A stretch of 64,000 nt of DNA from the NCBI RefSeq assembly GCF_003143935.1, contig NZ_QFRX01000001.1, positions 7,145,514-7,209,513 on the forward strand, read 5' to 3'. Position numbers and translations under genes: made by a program. This document shows, piece after piece, positions 46,491 to 55,044 of the stretch. The notes under the pieces were generated by a model. That model worked only from the letters and a program-made list of their open reading frames with translations, ran no database searches and was not told where the DNA came from. Source of the DNA: Streptomyces sp. Act143. GTDB taxonomy: Bacteria; Actinomycetota; Actinomycetes; Streptomycetales; Streptomycetaceae. The first letter of the stretch is position 1. Each line of letters begins with the position of its first letter.

Positions 46491-47141
46491 TCACGGTGCG
46501 AGCAGCAGCACATCCGCACGGGACGTGGCCGCCTCGTAACGCCGGGCCACGTCCTGCCAGTTGACGACGGCCCACATGGCGTCGATGAAGTCGACCTTCT
46601 GGTTCCGGTACTGGAGGTAGAAGGCGTGCTCCCAGGCGTCGAACACGAGGATCGGCACCGCGCCCTGACCGACGTTGCCCTGGTGGTCGTAGACCTGCTC
46701 GACGACCAGCCGCCCGCTCACCGGCTCGTACGCCAGCACCCCCCAGCCCGACCCCTGGGTGGTCGCGGCGGCCTTGGTGAGCTGCGCCTTGAACCCTGCG
46801 AACGACCCGAAGGACGCCTCGATCGCGCCCGCGAGCTCCCCCACGCCGTCCACGGCGAGCGGTTCACCGCCACCGCCGTCCTTCGGGCCGGTCATGTTCT
46901 GCCAGTAGATCGAGTGCAGGATGTGCCCGGACAGATGAAAGGCGAGGTTCTTCTCCAGCCCGTTGAGCGCCCCCCACTGCTCCTTGTCCCGTGCCTCCGC
47001 GAGCTGCTCCAGCGTGTCGTTGGCGCCCTTCACGTACGCCGCGTGGTGCTTGTCGTGGTGCAGCTCGATGATCTCGGGGCTGATCACGGGGGCGAGCGCG
47101 GAGTAGTCGTACGGCAGGTCAGGCAGCGTGTAGACGGGCAT
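46491..47141 (-). CDS. sodF: Iron-type superoxide dismutase
   Basis: This 216-residue enzyme dismutates superoxide. Metal ligands are visible in ELHHDKHHAAYV, FHLSGHILHSIYW and FDAWEHAFYLQYRN (Asp and His). GSGWGVLAYEP is typical of the cytoplasmic Fe/Mn family. The ATG at 47139-47141 (PVYTLPDLPYDYSAL) is chosen by the conserved N terminus. A Nur-like box, TTGCGA-N5-TTGCAA, lies 34-50 nt upstream. In S. coelicolor sodF is repressed by nickel-loaded Nur when the nickel enzyme SodN is available, and the same control is likely here. Confidence 0.93.
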   Translation of the reverse strand: MPVYTLPDLPYDYSALAPVISPEIIELHHDKHHAAYVKGANDTLEQLAEARDKEQWGALNGLEKNLAFHLSGHILHSIYWQNMTGPKDGGGGEPLAVDGVGELAGAIEASFGSFAGFKAQLTKAAATTQGSGWGVLAYEPVSGRLVVEQVYDHQGNVGQGAVPILVFDAWEHAFYLQYRNQKVDFIDAMWAVVNWQDVARRYEAATSRADVLLLAP

Positions 47142-47174
47142 GGCGGGTCCCCTCAAGAGCTTGGTGCCAGCTTG

Positions 47175-47191
47175 TTGCGAATAGCTTGCAA
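47175..47191. promoter_or_regulatory. Nur-type operator upstream of sodF
   Basis: TTGCGA-ATAGC-TTGCAA fits the known Nur pattern TTGCAA-N5-TTGCAA with one mismatch. It lies within the larger inverted repeat AGCTTGTT...AACAAGCT (47169-47200). Confidence 0.75.
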
Positions 47192-47208
47192 TAACAAGCT
47201 AGCAGCAA

Positions 47209-47239
47209 AAAGCCCCCGGGTGGATCATCCGGGGGCTTT
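47209..47239 (-). terminator. Hairpin with U-tract downstream of an APC permease gene
   Basis: AAAGCCCCCGG pairs with CCGGGGGCTTT (11 bp, 9-nt loop). Read on the minus strand the stem ends in TTTTT, giving a classical rho-independent terminator, 18 nt past the permease stop. Confidence 0.85.
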
Positions 47240-47256
47240 CGGGGGAGCGGACCGCG

Positions 47257-48639
47257 TCAGCGCGCCGCCCGCCGGCGCTGCCAGGCGTAACCCACGGCCG
47301 CGAGCACCACGGTCATGGCGCCCGTGGAGTACAGCTGGACCCGCGTGTCGGCCTCCCGGGCCATCAGCACGAAGATCCCCGCCATGCCCGCCAGCGCCAC
47401 CCACGTCAGCACCGGGAACGCCCACATCCGCACCGTCAGCCGCTCCGGGGCCTCCCGCTCCAACTGCCCGCGCAACCGCAGCTGCGAGACGGCGATGAAG
47501 ATCCAGACGACGAGGATGACCGCGCCGATCATGTTGAGCAGCCAGGAGAAGACGTCGTTCGGGCGCCAGTAGCTCAGCAGCACGCACCCGAAACCGAACA
47601 CCGAGGACGCCAGTACGGCGACCCGCGGCACCCCGCCCGGCGCCCGGCCCAGCACCTTCGGCCCCTGCCCCCGCGCCACCAGCGAGTAGGCGATGCGCGA
47701 GGAGCCGTAGATGTTGGCGTTCATCGCGGACAGCAGCGCCACCAGCACGACCACGTTCATCACCTGCCCGGCGCCCGGGATGCCGAGCGAGTCCAGGGCG
47801 GCGACGTACGGGCCCTTCTCCGTCACGGCCCCGGAGTCCCACGGAACCAGCGTCACGATGACCGCCATCGAGCCGACGTAGAACAGCGCGATGCGCCACA
47901 TGGCCGTGCGGACCGCGCTCGCCACGCCCTTGACCGGGTTCTCCGACTCCGCCGCCGCGATGGTGACCGTCTCCAGGCCGCCGTACGCGAAGACGGAGGC
48001 GAGGACGCCGATGACCAGGCCCTCGCTGCCGTTCGGGAGGAGGTCGGTGAGGTGCGAGGCGCCGGGGGAGTCCGTGCCGGGCAGGACGCCGGCGATCGCC
48101 AGCACGCCCAGGACGAGGAACAGGGAGATCGCGCCGACCTTCAGGGCCGCGAACCAGAACTCGAACTCGCCGAAGTTCTTCACGGCGGCGAGGTTCGTGC
48201 CACAGAAGACGACCATGAACAGCGCCACCCACGCCCACTCCGGCGTCCCCGGCAGCCACCCCGTCACGATCTTCGCCGCGCCGATGCCCTCCAGGCCGAC
48301 GGCCGTGCAGAGCAGGACCCAGAACGACCAGCCGGCCGTGAAGCCCGCCCAGGGGCCGATCGCACGTTCGGCGTGCGCGGAGAACGAACCCGAGGACGGG
48401 TACGCGGCCGACATCTCGCCCAGCATCCGCATCACCAGCATCACGAGGAGCCCGGAGAGGGTGTAGGCGAGGACGATCGACGGCCCGGCGGCGGCGATGC
48501 CCGCGCCGGAGCCCACGAACAGGCCCGCACCGATGACACCGCCGAGGGCGATCATCGACAGGTGGCGCTGCTTCAGGCCGTGGGAGAGGGTCCCGGGGGC
48601 GTCCGACTCCTGTGGGGTCGTGACGGTGGTGCTGGGCAT
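47257..48639 (-). CDS. APC-superfamily amino acid permease (first of two)
   Basis: This 460-residue transporter has twelve predicted membrane spans. The conserved HLSMIALGGVIGAGLFVGSG near residue 25 and GEMSAAYPSSGSFSAHAERA near 75 identify the GABA/AroP-type amino acid permeases. The ATG at 48637-48639 (PSTTVTTPQESD) starts the similarity region; an upstream in-frame ATG adds only non-conserved residues. A related permease lies at 52894-54312 and shares SMIA(L/I)GGVIGAGLFVGS. Substrate unknown. Confidence 0.88.
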   Translation of the reverse strand: MPSTTVTTPQESDAPGTLSHGLKQRHLSMIALGGVIGAGLFVGSGAGIAAAGPSIVLAYTLSGLLVMLVMRMLGEMSAAYPSSGSFSAHAERAIGPWAGFTAGWSFWVLLCTAVGLEGIGAAKIVTGWLPGTPEWAWVALFMVVFCGTNLAAVKNFGEFEFWFAALKVGAISLFLVLGVLAIAGVLPGTDSPGASHLTDLLPNGSEGLVIGVLASVFAYGGLETVTIAAAESENPVKGVASAVRTAMWRIALFYVGSMAVIVTLVPWDSGAVTEKGPYVAALDSLGIPGAGQVMNVVVLVALLSAMNANIYGSSRIAYSLVARGQGPKVLGRAPGGVPRVAVLASSVFGFGCVLLSYWRPNDVFSWLLNMIGAVILVVWIFIAVSQLRLRGQLEREAPERLTVRMWAFPVLTWVALAGMAGIFVLMAREADTRVQLYSTGAMTVVLAAVGYAWQRRRAAR

Positions 48640-48992
48640 GGGCGTGGTTCGTCCAATGCGTGAGACGGCAAAAACGCCCACAGTCTGGGCAGGGTCGCCG
48701 CCCGGAGGGCGAAGGCGCCCACCATCCGGACACCCCGGCCACCCTCCGTCACCGACCCCTCACCCACACCGTTTTGGCGAAAACCTACAGCGGGGCCAAG
48801 GCGGCCATCCGTAGCCGAAACCACCCCACCTCAGTGACCGGCGTCACCCCGTACCGGGTGTAACCCGCACCCTTTGTATGGAGACCACCAAGCGGCCGTT
48901 CCACCCTTTGTCGAGCGCTGACGGTGATCGCCTCCAGGGCGCCGGTATAGCGTCACCGTGTCCTCCCTGTCCCCACCTCCCGCGGAGTCCCC
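48640..48992. promoter_or_regulatory. Divergent intergenic region between permease and bioY
   Basis: This 353-nt gap holds the palindrome GTTTTGGCGAAAAC near 48770 and the inverted repeat ACGGTGA (48921-48927) / TCACCGT (48953-48959), which encloses TATAGCGT, a possible -10 element for bioY. No gene is supported here. Confidence 0.45.
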
Positions 48993-49571
48993 ATGAGCAC
49001 CGCCGTCGCCCCCGCCCTCCCCGGTAAGGTCCTCGCCGACCTGCTTCCGGCCTCCCGCGTCCGGGACGTCGCGCTGGTCGTCGGCGGCGCCGCGCTCACC
49101 GGCCTCGCCGCCCAGATCGCCGTACCCGTGCCCGGCTCCCCGGTGCCGGTGACCGGCCAGACCTTCGCCGCGCTGCTCGTCGGCACCACGCTCGGCGCGG
49201 GCCGCGGCTTCCTCTCCCTCGCGCTGTACGCGATCGCGGGCGTCGCGGGCATGCCGTGGTTCGCGGGCGCCGGCTCCGGCTCGGCCGCCCCCTCCTTCGG
49301 CTACATCCTCGGCATGATCCTCGCCTCCACCGTCGTCGGCGCCCTGGCCCGCCGCGGCGCCGACCGCTCCGTGCTGCGCACGGCGGGCGCGATGCTGCTC
49401 GGCGAGGCGATCATCTACGCCGTCGGCGTGCCCTACCTCGCCGTCGCCACCGGCATGTCCGCCTCCGCCGCCGTCGCGGCCGGCCTCACCCCGTTCCTGA
49501 TCGGCGACGCCCTGAAGGCGGCCCTGGCGATGGGCCTGCTGCCGAGCGCCTGGAAGCTGCTCAAGCGCTGA
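48993..49571 (+). CDS. bioY: BioY-family biotin transporter substrate-binding subunit
   Basis: This 192-residue membrane protein is the S component of an ECF-type vitamin importer. Six membrane helices and the conserved QIAVPVPGSPVPVTGQTFAA and GYILGMILAS motifs, plus a late FLIGDALKAALAMGL, identify BioY. The ATG follows GCGGAG. No bioM or bioN is adjacent; a solo BioY may import biotin alone or share an energising module. It ends at a very strong hairpin. Confidence 0.9.
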   Translation: MSTAVAPALPGKVLADLLPASRVRDVALVVGGAALTGLAAQIAVPVPGSPVPVTGQTFAALLVGTTLGAGRGFLSLALYAIAGVAGMPWFAGAGSGSAAPSFGYILGMILASTVVGALARRGADRSVLRTAGAMLLGEAIIYAVGVPYLAVATGMSASAAVAAGLTPFLIGDALKAALAMGLLPSAWKLLKR

Positions 49572-49590
49572 CGCCGCAGCCGTCACCGCA

Positions 49591-49633
49591 GAGGCTCGCC
49601 GGGGCGTAGGTCACCTACGCCCCGGCGAGCCTC
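49591..49633 (+). terminator. Very strong terminator after bioY
   Basis: A perfect 20-bp stem (49591-49610 with 49614-49633) closes on a TCA loop, 20 nt past the bioY stop. Confidence 0.85.
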
Positions 49634-49779
49634 TTCCGCGTTACGGCGTCGTACGGCCCCTCGCTCCGATCCCCGCCGGAGCCGGTACGGACGCGGGCGG
49701 TTCTCGTGATCCATCGCTCCCGGGGTGCAGGCACGACCTGACGACCGCCGTCAGGCCATGCCCCCGTGCCGCGTGCCTG

Positions 49780-50499
49780 TCAGATCCCCTGCCGCGGCCG
49801 CCGCGTCGACCACCACAGCCCGGCCGCACCGGCCGTCAACAGGGCCGCTCCCGCCGCTCCCGCCGGGAGCAGATCACGCATCACACCGGTCTTCGGCAGC
49901 TCGTCGCCGCCGGGTGCCACCGGCTTGTTGTCCGTACCGAGGAGCAGCGGGGTGGCCGGGGCGTTCGGCGACGGATTCGTCGTCCCGAACGGAACCGGGC
50001 CCTGCTGCCAGTACGTCTTCTTCCCGTCGCCGGTCTGCACCGGCAGACAGATCTTTCCGGTCTTGCCGAGATCGAACGACGCGTCGACCGCGTACGACTT
50101 CGACTTACCGGCTGCGAGATTGTCGATCGGGCACGCGAAACCGCTGTTCGAGCCCTCCGGCAGATCGCTTTTGGCAATCGAGGAGCAGCCTTGAACGTTG
50201 TTGACCGTGAGGCCGTCGAAACCGACGACCAAAAGCTGGATCTTTCCGCTGTCCTTGGTCCCCTCGTTCTTCACCGTGGCGGTGATGTCGGTCTTTTCGG
50301 AACTGTTGTCGACCGAGATCTGTTCGGGCAGCAGCGTGGTCAGTTTCACGCCCGCCGGTGCCTCGTCGACGGCCTTTCCCCCCTTGCTGCTGCCGGGCCC
50401 CTGGTCATCCGCGCTGGCGGCGAATGGAAGGATCAGTACGGCCGAGAAAGATGCCGTGACCAGCGATCCCGCGATGGTCGTCATGCGACGAGAACTCAT
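49780..50499 (-). CDS. Secreted cell-wall-anchored protein with LPKTG sorting signal
   Basis: This 239-residue surface protein has a signal peptide (about residues 1-31, ending AASA), a beta-rich middle domain with two cysteines (VQGCSSI, GFACPI) and a C-terminal sorting signal: LPKTG at 201-205, hydrophobic helix 212-230 and positively charged tail RRPR. Streptomyces housekeeping class E sortases prefer LAXTG, so LPKTG points to a canonical or class-F-like sortase instead. It is divergent from a Ser/Thr kinase. The middle domain resembles DUF11-like repeats only weakly; its ligand is unknown. Confidence 0.82.
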   Translation of the reverse strand: MSSRRMTTIAGSLVTASFSAVLILPFAASADDQGPGSSKGGKAVDEAPAGVKLTTLLPEQISVDNSSEKTDITATVKNEGTKDSGKIQLLVVGFDGLTVNNVQGCSSIAKSDLPEGSNSGFACPIDNLAAGKSKSYAVDASFDLGKTGKICLPVQTGDGKKTYWQQGPVPFGTTNPSPNAPATPLLLGTDNKPVAPGGDELPKTGVMRDLLPAGAAGAALLTAGAAGLWWSTRRPRQGI

Positions 50500-50653
50500 G
50501 TTCGTCCCCCTTGGCTGCGCCTGAATTCGCAGTACTTGAAGAGCTACCACAAGATTTCTCCGCACTATGCTGGTACGGCGTGAAGTGTGACCATTGTGTT
50601 GAAGTAGGCGGTGGCCGGTACGTGCCGGAGGGGGTGCAGCGGATTGCCGGAGA

Positions 50654-50707
50654 ATACGGGAAACACGGGAAGCACGGGAAGTGCGGGCAGCACGGGAAAC
50701 ATGAGAA
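50654..50707. repeat. 9-bp tandem repeat at the kinase start
   Basis: Six 9-bp units close to RYACGGGAA start at 50654, 50663, 50672, 50681, 50690 and 50699, the last containing the kinase ATG. The upstream units lie in the kinase frame and would read NTGNTGSTG if an earlier start were used. Confidence 0.85.
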
Positions 50708-52827
50708 GCGGCGGGGCTCCGGGGACACTGGTGTCGAGTCGTTATCGCCTGGTCGAGAGCATCGGCCAGGGGGGAATGGGGCGGGTGTGGCGAGCCGCCG
50801 ACGAAATGCTCGACCGCCAGGTCGCGGTCAAGGAAATGCGCATAGACGGCCTCGACGCGGAGGACGCCCGCACCCGCCGTGAACGCACCCTGCGCGAGGC
50901 CCGCGCCACGGCACGCATCGACCACCCCAATGTGGTGCGGGTCTACGACGTCGTGGACGAGGGCGAACGCCTGTGGATCGTCATGGAGTTGGTGGCGGGC
51001 CGCTCCCTGGAACGGATGATGGTGGAGGACGGTCCGCTCGCCCCCCGGGAGACCGCCCGGATCGGCATCGGTCTGGTGACGGCCCTGCGTCAGGTGCATG
51101 CGCGCGGTGTCCTGCACCGGGACATCAAGCCGGGCAACGTACTGGTGGAGGGGGCCGGACACCGCGTGGTCCTCACGGACTTCGGCATCGCGGCCATCCA
51201 GGACGCCAAGGCGCTCACCATGGTCGGCATGCTGGTCGGTTCCCCCGACTACATGGCCCCCGAGCGCATCTCCGGCCGCCCGCAAGGCCCCCCGTCGGAC
51301 ATCTGGTCGCTGGGCGCCACGCTCTGCGCGGCCCTGGCGGGCCACTCCCCGTTCTCCCGCGACACCACGCTGGCCACCTTGCACGCGGTCCTCTACGAGG
51401 AGCCCGAACTGCCCAGCACGGCAGGGCCGTTGCGGGACATCCTGGCCGCCCTCCTGGAGAAGGAGCCGGAGCTGCGCCCGGGCCTGGACGAGGTGGAGGA
51501 GGCGCTCCGCCCGGTGGCGTTCCCGCCCACTGTCGCCACGATGCGGGTGATCGAGGAGGAACAGCCGCCCCAGGAACGACCGGCACCCCCCGAGGACGAG
51601 CGGCCCGCGAGCGCCCTCCCGGACCGCGCAACCCCGTTCCTCCCCTGGCCCAGGCCGGAACACCCCACCCCGCCCTACCTGAACGCCTCCCAACTCCCGG
51701 CCCACGCAGCCCCGAGAAGCACCCCACCCACAGAACCACCACCTCCCCACGAAGAACCCAGCCCCACCTGGAAGCCCACCCCTACGTGGGAGCCCACCCC
51801 TACCGGGGAATCCGCCCCTACCTGGGAGCCCACACCTACCCAGGGGCCCACCCCTGCCCAGAGCCCTACCCCTACCCAGGGGCCCACCCCTACCCAGGGG
51901 ACCACCCCCACCTGGGAACTCACTCCCACCCCGACGTCCACCCCCACCCCCACCCACGCCCCCGCACACGCCGACGGCGCTCAGCCCCCGCAGGGGCCAC
52001 CCGCAGCCGACCACGAAAGCCGCACGGGTGGTGCGGGTGGGAACGAAAACCGGGCCGAAGGCCCGGCGGCCCCCACCCCCAACGCCTCCTCAGAAGCACA
52101 CGGCGGCATCTCCCTCATCCGCTCAGAGGCAGTCACCGAACAACGCCCCCTCCAGCCACCCCCACCCGACCCCCACCCCGACGTCCACCCCCACCCCCAC
52201 CCCCACCGCCACCGCACCCGACTGCTCACCGCCGCCGTCGCCGCCGCAGCCGCGCTCACCACGACCCTGCTCCTGCTGAACGCGAACGCACCCGGCACCC
52301 ACGACGACAAGGCACACAGCACTTCGACCCCGACCCCGGCTCCCTCCGCCACCACCCTCAACTCCCCGCCCCCCACCGTCGAAGGCACCTCCAGGCCCCA
52401 GTCGATCCCACCCGGCGCCCACCAAGAGGCCGGAGGTTTCGCCTGGGCAACCCCCGAGGGCTGGCGCAGGGACGTGAAGACGGGCGCGGAGGTGCACTAC
52501 ACGTCACCCGACGGCACCCAGGAACTCGCCGCGAAGTCCTCCCTCGCCCGGGGCGACTTGATGGAGACCTGGAAGACCTCGGAGCAGAACGCCCACCAGG
52601 GCCAGGACTACCGGAAGATCCGCTTGGAGGACACGGAGTTCCAGGGCCACCCGGCGGTGGTCTGGGAGTACACCTTCACGCTCAAGGGCGTTCCCTGGCA
52701 CGCCCGCCTGCTCGGCTTCAACGTGGACGGCAAGTCGTACCAGGTGAACACGTGGTACCAACCGCACACGGAGACACAGGCGTTGAAGACGTACGAGAAG
52801 GTCAAGAACAGCTTCACGGTGCTGTGA
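50701..52827 (+). CDS. Transmembrane Ser/Thr protein kinase (PknB/Hanks type)
   Basis: This 708-residue kinase has a complete Hanks domain (about 14-290): glycine loop IGQGGMGRVW at 21-30, ATP lysine K44, catalytic D141 (HRDIKPGN) and metal D160 (DFG). A long Pro/Thr linker (PTWEPTPT, PTPTQGPT repeats, about 340-430) leads to one transmembrane helix near 506-526 and an extracellular domain of about 180 residues containing GGFAWATPEGWRRDV; no PASTA repeat is present. The start is uncertain: ATG at 50701 is used, while GTG at 50611 would add 30 residues made largely of the 9-bp repeat. Confidence 0.85.
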   Translation: MRSGGAPGTLVSSRYRLVESIGQGGMGRVWRAADEMLDRQVAVKEMRIDGLDAEDARTRRERTLREARATARIDHPNVVRVYDVVDEGERLWIVMELVAGRSLERMMVEDGPLAPRETARIGIGLVTALRQVHARGVLHRDIKPGNVLVEGAGHRVVLTDFGIAAIQDAKALTMVGMLVGSPDYMAPERISGRPQGPPSDIWSLGATLCAALAGHSPFSRDTTLATLHAVLYEEPELPSTAGPLRDILAALLEKEPELRPGLDEVEEALRPVAFPPTVATMRVIEEEQPPQERPAPPEDERPASALPDRATPFLPWPRPEHPTPPYLNASQLPAHAAPRSTPPTEPPPPHEEPSPTWKPTPTWEPTPTGESAPTWEPTPTQGPTPAQSPTPTQGPTPTQGTTPTWELTPTPTSTPTPTHAPAHADGAQPPQGPPAADHESRTGGAGGNENRAEGPAAPTPNASSEAHGGISLIRSEAVTEQRPLQPPPPDPHPDVHPHPHPHRHRTRLLTAAVAAAAALTTTLLLLNANAPGTHDDKAHSTSTPTPAPSATTLNSPPPTVEGTSRPQSIPPGAHQEAGGFAWATPEGWRRDVKTGAEVHYTSPDGTQELAAKSSLARGDLMETWKTSEQNAHQGQDYRKIRLEDTEFQGHPAVVWEYTFTLKGVPWHARLLGFNVDGKSYQVNTWYQPHTETQALKTYEKVKNSFTVL

Positions 52828-52844
52828 GACCCACAGCACCGTGA
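52814..52844. terminator. Hairpin overlapping the kinase stop codon
   Basis: TCACGGTGCTGTG (52814-52826) pairs perfectly with CACAGCACCGTGA (52832-52844) around a 5-nt loop. The left arm is the last four codons of the kinase and the stop lies at the loop edge. Confidence 0.7.
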
Positions 52845-52893
52845 AACCGACGAACTGAAACCGGCTGACTGAGACCGGCGAACTCAGGACGTG

Positions 52894-54312
52894 TCAGCCG
52901 ACCTTGATCTCGTCCTGCACCTCAGGCCCGTCGACGGCGGCCGGACGTCCGCCCCGCACCCGCTCCTTGACCACAGCGACCACCAGCACACACGCCGCGA
53001 CGAGCAACGACAGCAGCACGGTCGTACGCCCGCTGCTCGCCCCCTCCGTGTCGGTCAGCATGTAACCGAGGACGAACACGATGAGCGCGGCCGTGGCCCA
53101 GGTGAGGTACGGGTACAGCCACATCTTCACGACCAGCTTCTCCGGCGCCTCCGCCTGGATGATCCGCCGCATCCGCAGCTGCGAGAAGCAGATGACGAGC
53201 CACACGAACAGGGCGACCGCACCGGAGGAGTTGACGAGGAAGAGGAAGATCGTGTCCGGGGACAGGTAGTTGAAGAAGACGGCCACGAAGCCGAACAGCA
53301 CGGACGCGAGAATCGCCGTCATCGGCACGCCCCGCCCGTTGGTCCGCGCGAACGCGCGAGGCGCGTCCCCGCGCTCACCGAGCGAGAAGGCCATGCGGGA
53401 GGCCGTGTAGAGGCCGGAGTTGAGGCAGGACAGCACCGAGGTCAGCACGATGAAGTTCATGATCTGACCGGCGTGCGCGATGCCGAGGGAGTCCAGGGCG
53501 GCGACGTAGGAGCCCTTCTCCGCGATGGACGGGTCGTCCCAGGGGAGCAGCGTGACGACGACGAAGATCGAGCCGAGGTAGAAGACGCCGATCCGCCAGA
53601 TGATGCTGTTGGTCGACTTGGTGACGGCCCGCTGCGGGTCCTCGGACTCGCCGGCGGCCAGCGTGGCGATCTCGCTGCCCATGAAGGAGAAGACGACGAG
53701 CAGCACACCGGTGAGGATGGCGCCGGGCCCGTTGGGCAGGAAGCCACCGTGGTCGGTGAGGTTGGACAGGCCCGCCTTGTCGGCGTCGACCCCCGGCAGC
53801 ACACCGAAGACCGCGAGCCCGCCGATGACGATGAACGCGCCGATGGCGACGACCTTGATCCCGGCGAACCAGAACTCGAACTCGCCGTAGGAGCCCACGG
53901 AGATCAGGTTGGTGGCGGTCAGCACCACCATCACGATGAGCGCCCACCCCCACTGCGGGACGGCGGGGATCCAGCCTTCGAGGATCTCGGCTCCCGCGGT
54001 CGCCTCGACGGCGAGCACCACGACCCAGAAGAACCAGTACAGCCAGCCGATGGAGAACCCGGCCCAGCGTCCGAGCGCCCGGTCGGCGTGCGCGGAGAAC
54101 GAGCCGGTGGTGGGGTTGGCGACGGACATCTCGCCGAGCATCCGCATCACCAGCACCACGAGCGTGCCGACGAGTGCGTAGGACAGGAGGATGCCCGGCC
54201 CTGCGGTGGCGATGCCTGCCTTGGAGCCGACGAACAGACCCGCCCCGATGACGCCACCGATGGCGATCATCGAGAGATGTCGGTTCTTGAGTCCGGCCTG
54301 GAGACCAGTCAT
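52894..54312 (-). CDS. APC-superfamily amino acid permease (second of two)
   Basis: This 472-residue permease has twelve predicted spans and the same family motifs as the copy at 47257-48639: HLSMIAIGGVIGAGLFVGSK near residue 12 and GEMSVANPTTGSFSAHADRA near 62. The start ATG at 54310-54312 lies at the conserved N terminus (TGLQAGLKNRHLSM). The pair flank bioY, the surface protein and the kinase. Conservation is that of paralogues with different substrates rather than a recent duplicate. Confidence 0.9.
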   Translation of the reverse strand: MTGLQAGLKNRHLSMIAIGGVIGAGLFVGSKAGIATAGPGILLSYALVGTLVVLVMRMLGEMSVANPTTGSFSAHADRALGRWAGFSIGWLYWFFWVVVLAVEATAGAEILEGWIPAVPQWGWALIVMVVLTATNLISVGSYGEFEFWFAGIKVVAIGAFIVIGGLAVFGVLPGVDADKAGLSNLTDHGGFLPNGPGAILTGVLLVVFSFMGSEIATLAAGESEDPQRAVTKSTNSIIWRIGVFYLGSIFVVVTLLPWDDPSIAEKGSYVAALDSLGIAHAGQIMNFIVLTSVLSCLNSGLYTASRMAFSLGERGDAPRAFARTNGRGVPMTAILASVLFGFVAVFFNYLSPDTIFLFLVNSSGAVALFVWLVICFSQLRMRRIIQAEAPEKLVVKMWLYPYLTWATAALIVFVLGYMLTDTEGASSGRTTVLLSLLVAACVLVVAVVKERVRGGRPAAVDGPEVQDEIKVG

Positions 54313-54516
54313 GGGGGGAATTCCTTTGCGCCGGGTGAGCGGTTCCCGTACGGGTTGCGTACGGATCGGTCCAGTGAATCGGAGGCAAAGGAATTCGTGA
54401 ACCTATGAATCCGGATCGTTACTTGAGGTTTTCTTGAGCTTCCATGGTTGAGGCCGTGTTTTTCGTCCTGGACACCCAGGGCGGCTGCCCCGAAACAGGC
54501 GTGTCACACTCATCCC

Positions 54517-55005
54517 ATGCGCGTGTATCTCGGCTCCGACCATGCGGGCTTCGAACTCAAGAACCACCTCGTCGAGTGGCTCAAGGCCGCCGGCCACGAG
54601 GCCGTCGACTGCGGCCCCCACATCTACGACGCCCAGGACGACTACCCGCCGTTCTGCCTCCGCGCCGCGGAGCGTACGGCGGCGGACCCCGACGCCCTCG
54701 GCATCGTGATCGGCGGCTCCGGCAACGGCGAGCAGATCGCCGCGAACAAGGTCAAGGGCGTACGCGCGGCGCTCGCCTGGAGCGAGGAGACGGCGTCGCT
54801 GGGCCGCCAGCACAACAACGCCAACGTCGTCGCGGTCGGCGCCCGGATGCACACCCAGGACGAGGCGACCAAGTTCGTCGAGACCTTCCTCGCCACCCCG
54901 TTCTCCGGTGACGAGCGCCACATCCGCCGCATCGACATGCTGGCCGACTACGAGACGACCGGCGACCTCCCGCCGATCCCGGCCCACCACCCGCAGCAGG
55001 ACTGA
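54517..55005 (+). CDS. rpiB: Ribose-5-phosphate isomerase B
   Basis: This 162-residue enzyme interconverts ribose 5-phosphate and ribulose 5-phosphate in the pentose phosphate pathway. It has the RpiB/LacAB fold with VYLGSDHAGFELKNHL, the phosphate-binding GIVIGGSGNGEQIAANKV and NNANVVAVGARMHT. Ser replaces the catalytic Cys of E. coli RpiB in GGSGNG, as in mycobacterial RpiB. It lies 39 nt before a DNA glycosylase gene, likely in the same unit, an arrangement common in Streptomyces. Confidence 0.94.
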   Translation: MRVYLGSDHAGFELKNHLVEWLKAAGHEAVDCGPHIYDAQDDYPPFCLRAAERTAADPDALGIVIGGSGNGEQIAANKVKGVRAALAWSEETASLGRQHNNANVVAVGARMHTQDEATKFVETFLATPFSGDERHIRRIDMLADYETTGDLPPIPAHHPQQD

Positions 55006-55044
55006 CGTAACACAGCACCCAGAGGGCTGGAAGGAACAGGCACC

